Position numbers and translations under genes: made by a program | Source: a virus | Reading direction: 5' to 3' (one strand) | Virus record (IMG/VR): IMGVR_UViG_3300033146_002649 | Location: 1-28,383 of that record | Length of the DNA: 28,383 bases | The notes under the pieces: generated by a model | Told to the model about the DNA's origin: nothing | Database searches by the model: none | What the model saw: only the letters and a program-made list of their open reading frames with translations | Part shown: positions 1 through 5,570 of the stretch, one piece after another | How positions within the stretch are numbered: position 1 is the stretch's first letter | Layout: each line of letters begins with the position of its first letter

Positions 1-1
1 T

Positions 2-114
2 TAGTTATCTATTTTTCTCTTTGAGAGTTCTTATAGAAGATTATCTTATTAATGTTTATTTTTATAGTTATCTATTTTTCTCTTTGAGAGTTCTTATAGA
101 AGATTATCTTATTA
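2..114. repeat. Two copies of a 50-bp tandem repeat (left end of control region)
   Basis: Bases 2-51 and 65-114 are identical over 50 bp and are spaced 63 bp apart. The same unit occurs at 28283 and 28339, where the period is 56 bp. Each copy carries the short palindrome CTCTTTGAGAG. The array crosses the ends of the window, so the true copy number may be larger than shown. Likely role (inference): iterons of a replication origin, or binding sites in a control region. It is not a CRISPR array, because the units adjoin with almost no variable spacer. Confidence 0.9.
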
Positions 115-162
115 TAACTACAAATACTAAATAACTAAATATTCAATTCCTGTTGTTGCCAA
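109..162 (+). repeat. Inverted-repeat block A, left copy
   Basis: These 54 bp are a perfect reverse complement of 27649-27702. The left copy directly abuts the last 50-bp repeat. The conserved length is far beyond chance and neither copy is in a gene, so it probably binds a protein or forms part of the origin. Block order differs between the two sides (see the finding on the control region). Confidence 0.92.
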
Positions 163-225
163 TGTTTAAAGCAGGTGTTTTCAAAAGGTAATACAATCAC
201 TAACAAATGTATCTTATTTTTAATT

Positions 226-250
226 AAAGCAAGATTTTTTGCTTTTTTTT
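226..250 (+). terminator. Intrinsic terminator facing the right operon
   Basis: The stem AAAGCAA / TTGCTTT encloses a 6-base loop (GATTTT) and runs straight into a T tract ending at 250. It would stop rightward transcription coming out of the repeat array before it reaches the promoter at about 340-402. A matching terminator in the opposite direction occurs at 28009-28030. Confidence 0.7.
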
Positions 251-325
251 GTTTTTAGTAAGTCTCTTAATTCTATGATAGATAATAACTTAACCCACCT
301 AAAAAAAGGGTATATTCTATAAACA
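244..325 (+). repeat. Inverted-repeat block B, left copy
   Basis: About 82 bp match the reverse complement of 27935-28015 with roughly seven mismatches. The core TAACTTAACCCACC and its flanks are identical in both copies. Both copies begin at the T tract of an intrinsic terminator and lie between the repeat arrays and the promoter block C. Confidence 0.88.
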
Positions 326-338
326 AAAGAAAGCAGAT

Positions 339-415
339 AAAAAAAACTTCAAAAAAAAAGAAAATAAAAAAAATTTTTTCTTGCTAAGAAAGTATTTATA
401 AATGTAAGGTAATTA
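339..415 (+). promoter_or_regulatory. Rightward early promoter region (block C, left copy)
   Basis: Bases 339-402 match the reverse complement of 27532-27595 almost perfectly apart from A/T run lengths. A-tracts resembling an UP element precede a TATTTATAAATG box and the leader TGTAAGGT. The same box and leader recur before the BRO-type gene (24947-24964, minus strand). A small dyad, AAGGT/ACCTT, follows at about 407-421. TTGCTA upstream is too close to the box for a normal sigma-70 -35, so the exact -35 is uncertain. The position just upstream of the first right-arm gene supports a promoter role. Confidence 0.7.
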
Positions 416-444
416 AAACCTTATTTAAAAAAAAGGAGATAAAG

Positions 445-978
445 ATGATTGAAAAAAAAGAATGGAAGCTATCAAAAGAAGAGATAAAAGCAAAGGTAGA
501 GGAATGGAGAGAGACAGAGAACCCAGAATTGTTGGAGGAACTATTAGAATTACTAAAACCTATAATAGAGAAAGCAACAGTAATAAGAGCAAGAAAGCAG
601 AATAAATATAATAACGTAGAAACAGATGAAGTTAGAGGAGAAGTAATAATAACACTTTTAGGCTACTTTAGAGACCCAAAGATAAATAACATAGTATCAT
701 TTGCAAAAGACTTTCTATGGCGTTCTAGGGAGACCACAAGAGAGAAAAGAGAGAGAACAGAGACAGAGACAGGAATAGATATAAATAGTGAAGCTAAATA
801 TGATATAGCACTACTAGTAGAAGAGTTAAAAATGAAAACAACAGACACAGTAGAGAGAGAATTTATAGAATTATTGTATAATGGAGAACAAAAAAAGGAT
901 ATAATAGAGAAACTAAATCTAACAAAACTCCAATATGAGGTATATACAATCAAAATAAAGAGGTTGATATATGTCTAA
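445..978 (+). CDS. Small sigma-70-like factor (putative)
   Basis: 177 aa; the start is supported by AAAGGAG seven bases upstream. Residues about 32-105 look like sigma region 2: an acidic helix, then a stretch like the region 2.3-2.4 aromatic/basic segment (SFAKDFLWRSRE, 85-96). Residues 134-174 look like the helix-turn-helix of region 4 (VEREFIELLYNGEQKKDIIEKL). Sigma factors of this size direct RNA polymerase to alternative promoters; here the likely role is switching transcription to phage middle or late genes. It is the first gene of the right early operon and overlaps the next gene, also sigma-like, by 8 bp. No anti-sigma partner was seen. Family placement is by eye and moderately sure. 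Confidence 0.65.
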   Translation: MIEKKEWKLSKEEIKAKVEEWRETENPELLEELLELLKPIIEKATVIRARKQNKYNNVETDEVRGEVIITLLGYFRDPKINNIVSFAKDFLWRSRETTREKRERTETETGIDINSEAKYDIALLVEELKMKTTDTVEREFIELLYNGEQKKDIIEKLNLTKLQYEVYTIKIKRLIYV

Positions 979-1723
979 ATACTACTGGAATGAAGACACA
1001 GATGAAAAATTAGCAGAGTATATAGCAACAAAAGATGAGGAATTATTTGAAAAGGAATTATACCCTAAAATAAAAAAAATTGTTGAAAATATATTACTAA
1101 GCTCTAGTTTTAGGGATTTGATTGTTTCTTTTTCCGCAGAAGAGATGTTTTCTAGGGCAATCTCACACCTGTATGAGATATTAGAGAAGTGGAATAGTAA
1201 TAGGTCAAGTGGGTTTACATTTCTATCTGTTCAAGCAAAATATTTTTATTGGAACTTACGTCTATCTCAAACAAAAAAAACCAAAAAAGAGGTGAGTTTC
1301 AGCCATGCAACCGATAATAATGGAAAGGAAATAAACACAGAAATAGTAAAGGTCTCACTACAACAGTATGAGATAGCACAACAAGAGACACAACAAGAGA
1401 TACATAATAGACTTTTTCGTGAGGAGACAGCAAAGATGTTGGAAGAGATATTAGCACAAGAAGAGAAGAGTATGGAGTTGGAGGAAGTCGGTTTTGCTAT
1501 TCTCTATATGATTCAAGAGGAGAATTACAAGGAATTTTTCTCAAAAAAAGAATTAAATGTTACCGATTTTTCTAAGGAAATAAAAAAGATAACAGGTAAA
1601 AGGGTAAACACCAATCATATTGTAAAAATGTTGAAACTTCTTCGCTCTGAGAAACCAACAATAAAATATAGAGTGAGGGATAGACAAGAAGAGCTAAGAA
1701 GATGGGAGAGGTTACAAAGATGA
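971..1723 (+). CDS. Phage late sigma-like factor (T4 gp55-like region 2)
   Basis: 250 aa, starting within the previous gene with AGAGG upstream. The N-terminus (YYWNEDTDEKLAEYIATKD) and the segment FTFLSVQAKYFYWNLR (82-97) resemble the region 2 signature of phage sigma factors of the T4 gp55 type, which carry a 'SYFTxIxxNxxL'-like core. The C-terminal 100 residues could hold a second DNA-binding domain (about 195-235). Such proteins recognise short TATAAATA-like late promoters with RNA polymerase. Its overlap with another sigma-like gene suggests a co-translated pair, either two factors acting in sequence or a factor and co-activator. The gp55 relationship is an inference from pattern, without alignment scores. 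Confidence 0.6.
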   Translation: MSKYYWNEDTDEKLAEYIATKDEELFEKELYPKIKKIVENILLSSSFRDLIVSFSAEEMFSRAISHLYEILEKWNSNRSSGFTFLSVQAKYFYWNLRLSQTKKTKKEVSFSHATDNNGKEINTEIVKVSLQQYEIAQQETQQEIHNRLFREETAKMLEEILAQEEKSMELEEVGFAILYMIQEENYKEFFSKKELNVTDFSKEIKKITGKRVNTNHIVKMLKLLRSEKPTIKYRVRDRQEELRRWERLQR

Positions 1724-2412
1724 GCAATAAACAAGATTTTCAAGACTTTATGTATCTGAAAAAAGATGAGATGGAAGAGGTGAGAAAACAAAAGAACAAA
1801 AAAGAGGGTAAAAATATAATACTAATAGTGGAAGATGTAATAGATAAATTGGGAAAACATCAAATGACAGATAAAATGTTGATAAATGTTCTTAGAGACA
1901 CCAAAAAAAAACATGATAGTTTTTCTACAAAAGATGTCTACTATGTTAATCTTCTCCCAAAAAAAGGTGATAGGTTGCCAAATCCTAAAATGAACAATAA
2001 AATAACAATATTAAGACATCTTTTAGAAATAAAAACAGTAAATATAGAAAATAAAAACTCAAATTATGTAAAGGATATAGTATTAGGGAAAAACCAAACA
2101 TTAGAAATGCGAAAAGCAGACTTAATTTATATATTCTCCCCAAGAGAGTATAAGAAAACTACAAATCCTCAAAAGAGAGACAAAAGAATAAGGTTTGCAG
2201 TCTCAAGAGGGTTTACAAAATATTTAAAATTATTGTACACAGCAGGAATAATATCAAAATGTGGAGATTCAAAAGAGATATTGTTAGGATTTAGAGATGA
2301 GGAAAGGAAGAGATATAGTGGAAAAAAAAGGGATATAGCAGTAGTCAAACAAATAGTTCATGAAAAATTTAAAGACTTTAGAGGCTATTATCCATTTCAT
2401 AGGATTTTCTAA
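1720..2412 (+). CDS. Unknown early protein, third gene of sigma operon
   Basis: 230 aa from the ATG at 1720, chosen because it forms an ATGA overlap with the preceding stop and has GGGAGAGG upstream; a longer version from 1702 is possible but poorly placed. The protein is basic and rich in lysine. The C-terminal half (about 150-205) alternates helix-like and strand-like stretches that could form a winged helix, but no family is recognised. Translational coupling to two sigma-like genes suggests a transcription cofactor or DNA-binding accessory (inference only). It is followed immediately by the first C-tract element. Confidence 0.75.
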   Translation: MSNKQDFQDFMYLKKDEMEEVRKQKNKKEGKNIILIVEDVIDKLGKHQMTDKMLINVLRDTKKKHDSFSTKDVYYVNLLPKKGDRLPNPKMNNKITILRHLLEIKTVNIENKNSNYVKDIVLGKNQTLEMRKADLIYIFSPREYKKTTNPQKRDKRIRFAVSRGFTKYLKLLYTAGIISKCGDSKEILLGFRDEERKRYSGKKRDIAVVKQIVHEKFKDFRGYYPFHRIF

Positions 2413-2436
2413 TCCCCCCTAAGGTATGTGAGAGAC
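2411..2436 (+). promoter_or_regulatory. C-tract element E1 (variant)
   Basis: AATCCCCCCTAAGGTATG directly follows the stop codon of the early operon. The first 17 bases match the elements at 2652, 7412 and 11066, but the 3' half diverges. It is followed by an imperfect hairpin (TATGTGAGAG paired with CTCTCCACATA). Confidence 0.6.
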
Positions 2437-2640
2437 TGCTTTTCGCTCTCCACATATCTACATTCATTAATCAGGAAAAATGAACAAGAAAATAGGAAAG
2501 CGGGATTATTGCTTTTTTGTCCAAGACGAGCAAACTATATTACCTCTCGCTTATATTACTCTTATTTTTATTTTTGTTTGTGTTTTCTCCTTTGTTACCC
2601 TCTTGTTGGAAGTAAATCTCCGATGAGAGGGGTTTTTTTA
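2413..2640 (+). ncRNA. Structured intergenic stretch, candidate non-coding RNA
   Basis: This 228-base stretch has no credible gene. It contains a hairpin at about 2424-2455, a terminator-like AAAGC/GCTTT stem with T-run near 2495-2520, and a terminal intrinsic terminator at 2598-2639. The element E1 sits at its 5' end. This layout (element, structured body, terminator) would suit a small RNA or an attenuator region for read-through from the early to late genes. Neither expression nor family is known, so this is an inference. Confidence 0.35.
2598..2639 (+). terminator. Intrinsic terminator at end of right early operon
   Basis: CCCTC (2598-2602) pairs with GAGGG near 2627-2631, with a nested CTC-CGAT-GAG hairpin, and is followed by seven T residues. 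It separates the early sigma operon from the late region, which then starts at element E2. Confidence 0.7.
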
Positions 2641-2651
2641 TCAACAAAATA

Positions 2652-2687
2652 AATCCCCCCTAAGGTATAGAGAGATAAACAAATAAC
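2652..2687 (+). promoter_or_regulatory. C-tract element E2 before the head module
   Basis: The 36-base element beginning AATCCCCCCTAAGGTATAGA is practically identical at 7412 and 11066 and closely related at 20618. Each copy sits 48-73 bp before the start of a gene module. Conserved parts are CCCCCCTAAGG and GATAAA 13 bases after the C tract. It could be a promoter for the phage sigma-like factors or an mRNA processing site. Here it follows a terminator and leads the portal gene, which favours a promoter. Confidence 0.6.
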
Positions 2688-2716
2688 AACCAAAAAGAAG
2701 AGGAATAAACCATAAA

Positions 2717-4180
2717 ATGATATACGCAAATAGCATGGCAGAAGACATAGTCAGAAAGTCTTATGAAAAATCAGTAGCAAAAATAACAGAGGAACGTAAA
2801 AAAGAAGTACAATCCTTTTGGCAGAATGAAGAGAAATTAAGAGAAATAACAATTAAAGAATTAAATTTTTACAGAAATTATCAAAACAAATATAATCTTG
2901 ATAGAATTAATCAAACACAAGCAGACCCAGACTTAGCAAAGAGATATAAAACATACTTCCCATTGGTACAATCAATTATTAATGAGTCCAGTATAGTATT
3001 CGATGAGGGTTATGTGTGTGAAATAAGAGATGAAGATAGCACAAAAGACACAACAGAAGATAATAAAATATTAAATAAGTTGTTGCTAGACATAGCTTTA
3101 CATTCAAAAGTATCAGATGTAAATAAATACACCAACTTAAATAACAGTTGTGGTGTGCTAATTACTCAAGACGCAGACGCAAAGATAAATCTAAGAATAT
3201 GCACAAAAGACTTATTTACATTAATCCCATCACAAGAGGATAATACAAAAATAGAAGAGCTATATGTCTATGTAGGGAAAGTAGAGGGTGCAGACAAGTA
3301 TAAGGCAGATAGAACACAGTATGTAAGATATACAGCAGAGACAATATCAAACGTTCTAATCAACTCTAAGACAGGTATAGAGATAGTAGTAGGAGAAGTA
3401 GTAGATAATCCTTTTGGTTTCATTCCTTTTGTATTATTCACATCAGAAGAACCAATTAATGGTCTATTCCCAGAAAAGGATAATCCACTAATAGAGCTAA
3501 ATCTAAATATTAACTTAGATATTATGAGATTAAATGCTATAAAGGACTTCCAAACATTCTCAAAATTGATTATTACAGGTGTTGACATGGACACAATCAA
3601 TTCAGGTATGGGTTCATTTTTAAACTTATACAATGATAGTGATACAATTACACCAGACGCAAAGTTTATTACACCATCTGCTAAACTAATGGAACTTAAC
3701 ACAATCATTCAAGACAATATAAACCTAGCAGGTTCAGTCATGGGATTAGGAACAAGTGCTTTTAGAGGTAGTGGTCAACATACATCAGGTTTCTCATTAA
3801 TGCTCTCAAAAGAAGATATAATCAGAAACACTAGAAAACAAATACCTAGATATATAGCTAAGACAGAAAAACTAATCAACATGATTATAGAAGTATATAA
3901 TTACACTACACAGACAAAAAGAATAAGAGATAATCATATATTATCGTTTTCAATCAATCCAGTAGTAGCAATATTATCAACTCAAGAAAAAGAAGATAGT
4001 TACCAAAGAAGAATAAACTTAAAAATATCATCTCCAATAAGAATATTAATGGAAGAGAATAATCTAAGTAGAGAAGAGGCATTAGAGCTATATACAGAGA
4101 TAACAGAAGAGAATACTATGAATGGTACAGAAACAACAGTAGCAAACCTATTAAGCTTTGATACAACAGAACTAGACTAA
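2717..4180 (+). CDS. Portal protein (SPP1 gp6-like)
   Basis: 487 aa. The portal forms the dodecameric ring at the capsid vertex through which DNA is packaged and released. Typical portal traits are the NPFGFIPFVLF segment (about 231-241), the long helical wing and stem after it, the AFRGSGQHTSG stretch near 350, and a C-terminal SSPIRILMEENNLSREEAL helix. Length fits the 450-500 residue class. GAGG lies an unusually long 13 bases before the ATG; a start at 2735 has no better ribosome site. It is the first late gene after element E2. Its position before terminase is unusual, as terminase normally comes first. The family call is confident. Confidence 0.88.
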   Translation: MIYANSMAEDIVRKSYEKSVAKITEERKKEVQSFWQNEEKLREITIKELNFYRNYQNKYNLDRINQTQADPDLAKRYKTYFPLVQSIINESSIVFDEGYVCEIRDEDSTKDTTEDNKILNKLLLDIALHSKVSDVNKYTNLNNSCGVLITQDADAKINLRICTKDLFTLIPSQEDNTKIEELYVYVGKVEGADKYKADRTQYVRYTAETISNVLINSKTGIEIVVGEVVDNPFGFIPFVLFTSEEPINGLFPEKDNPLIELNLNINLDIMRLNAIKDFQTFSKLIITGVDMDTINSGMGSFLNLYNDSDTITPDAKFITPSAKLMELNTIIQDNINLAGSVMGLGTSAFRGSGQHTSGFSLMLSKEDIIRNTRKQIPRYIAKTEKLINMIIEVYNYTTQTKRIRDNHILSFSINPVVAILSTQEKEDSYQRRINLKISSPIRILMEENNLSREEALELYTEITEENTMNGTETTVANLLSFDTTELD

Positions 4181-4196
4181 GAGATTAAACACAGTT

Positions 4197-4958
4197 ATGA
4201 GCAATCAAACAGACCTATATACACAAGATGAAAAGAGATTTAAGACAATACTAAATAAAGTATCTAAACGCTTAATATCTCTTCTAAGTCAAGAGTCAGG
4301 TAATCTTCAAGTAAAGAATGGTATAATACAAGGTACAACAGAGAACTTAAACTATGTCTTAGCCCTCAAAAACAAACAGGAAGAGATTTTAAACAAAGCA
4401 GGGTACAATGAGTTACTTGAAGAGTTTAAAAAGGCACAGATAGACACATTTAAAGCTCTAAACAAAGTAGCAATACCAGACTTAGGGTTTGAACCTTTAT
4501 TCACATCAACACAAAAAGAATATTTCTTAACAGCTATAAAGACAGATATAACAAAACTAAAAGGATTATCAGAGCAGTCAATACAGTCAGTACTAGATAT
4601 AATGATAGAAAGCATAGTATCAGAACTAGACGATAAGACATTAGCATTAAAGATAAGTAAAGTAGTAGACAATAAATTTGTAAGATATAGTGAAACATAT
4701 AGAGAGACAGCAAGAAACCAACTCATACAAACAGTAGTAGACAAAGAATATGATAACCTTATAGAAGAGGGAGAAGATGTTTATTATGAGTATGTAGGAG
4801 CAGACGATGATAGAACCAGACCAATATGTCAGTGGGCATTAAATAAGTTATACTTCACTAAAGACGAAAAGAAAGCTTATGAAGAGAAACATGGTATAAG
4901 ATATAATTGTAGACACAACTTCATCATAATTGATAAATCAGACATGAGTAAACAGTAG
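4197..4958 (+). CDS. MuF-like phage head morphogenesis protein
   Basis: 253 aa. The C-terminal part has the MuF/SPP1 gp7 signature: GADDDRTRPICQW (about 200-213) and RYNCRHNF (about 234-241), a conserved D/C/C pattern of minor head proteins that bind the portal and enter the capsid. The N-terminal 150 residues are helical. In SPP1 the homologue helps DNA ejection. It follows the portal by 16 bases, the usual gene order. No toxin domain is fused at the C-terminus, unlike some MuF proteins. Confidence 0.82.
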   Translation: MSNQTDLYTQDEKRFKTILNKVSKRLISLLSQESGNLQVKNGIIQGTTENLNYVLALKNKQEEILNKAGYNELLEEFKKAQIDTFKALNKVAIPDLGFEPLFTSTQKEYFLTAIKTDITKLKGLSEQSIQSVLDIMIESIVSELDDKTLALKISKVVDNKFVRYSETYRETARNQLIQTVVDKEYDNLIEEGEDVYYEYVGADDDRTRPICQWALNKLYFTKDEKKAYEEKHGIRYNCRHNFIIIDKSDMSKQ

Positions 4959-4976
4959 GGGCAAAGGTAAAGTAGA

Positions 4977-5453
4977 GTGACACCAACATCAACAGAAGAA
5001 AAAATAGCAACATTAACAACTAAAGTCGCAGTAATGGAAGTAGAGATAGAAAGGGTAGAAGCAACGGTTAATACCAGAATAGATAACTTAGAACAAAACA
5101 TGAACAGTAAGTTTGAAGTAGTAAACAAAAGATTTGATAACGTAGACGAGACATTAAAGGACATCAAAAAAATATTAGCAGTATTAGATGAAACTTATGT
5201 AAGAAGAGATAGTGTAAGACATATAGTAGCAGATAGTAGACTAGAAAGCGACATTATCTATGTAATGAATAAAGATTTGCCAGTAAAGATAAATGAACAC
5301 CTAGAACATATAGGTGATAAAGATAGGCGTAGACAAAAAGATAAGCTATCAATTATGAAAGGTTGGCACTTCATAGTGTTTACAATCATAGCTATGTTAT
5401 GGAGATTGTTTGAAATGCACCAACAACAAATATTAAATGGAATAATAAAATAA
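4977..5453 (+). CDS. Coiled-coil protein with C-terminal membrane segment (XhlA-like)
   Basis: 158 aa from a GTG start; AGG lies about 12 bases upstream and no good ATG is available. Residues 5-60 form a heptad-rich coiled coil, residues 105-125 are highly charged, and 128-145 (GWHFIVFTIIAMLWRLF) form one membrane-spanning helix near the C-terminus. This layout resembles the XhlA group of phage membrane proteins that act with holins, but no family is certain. It lies between head genes rather than in the lysis region. Alternatives are a membrane-bound superinfection or assembly factor. The function is not known. Confidence 0.7.
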   Translation: MTPTSTEEKIATLTTKVAVMEVEIERVEATVNTRIDNLEQNMNSKFEVVNKRFDNVDETLKDIKKILAVLDETYVRRDSVRHIVADSRLESDIIYVMNKDLPVKINEHLEHIGDKDRRRQKDKLSIMKGWHFIVFTIIAMLWRLFEMHQQQILNGIIK

Positions 5454-5550
5454 GTGTTACTTAACTAAATATCCAACTTTACCATAGTGAGTAAGAGGAA
5501 ATGTTAAGTAACACTTAATTAAGGGATATATAATTAAAGGACTTAATTAA
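5451..5550 (+). repeat. 15-bp inverted repeat and direct repeats before terminase (packaging-site candidate)
   Basis: TAAGTGTTACTTAAC (5451-5465) is repeated inverted and perfectly at 5503-5517 with a 37-base gap. ACTTAATTAA appears at 5513-5522 and again at 5541-5550, each followed closely by GGGA. The left arm overlaps the stop codon of the preceding gene. Such symmetry next to the terminase gene suits a packaging (pac or cos) recognition site or an operator; there is no T-run, so it is not an intrinsic terminator. Confidence 0.6.
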
Positions 5551-5570
5551 AAGGGAGAATAGATAATAAA

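Larger units (their letters stand above)
1..444. other. Left half of the non-coding control region
   Basis: There is no convincing gene in these 444 bases. In order they hold two 50-bp repeats, inverted block A, an AT-rich stretch of about 60 bp with no clear feature, a rightward terminator, inverted block B, inverted block C with the promoter, and the leader with AAAGGAG before the first gene. Together with 27528-28383 it forms one region between two divergent operons. Confidence 0.85.

Noticed and set aside
1-114. CRISPR-like array at the ends
   Set aside because: The repeats have almost no variable spacers, are 50 bp long, and there are no cas genes; they are tandem iterons.
2428-2652. 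74-codon plus-strand frame with a hydrophobic stretch
   Set aside because: GTG start without a ribosome site; it runs through the terminator at 2598-2639 and its hydrophobic residues come from T-rich DNA.
5451-5517. Intrinsic terminator upstream of terminase
   Set aside because: The 15-bp stem has a 37-base loop and no T tract follows, so it is better viewed as a protein-binding repeat.
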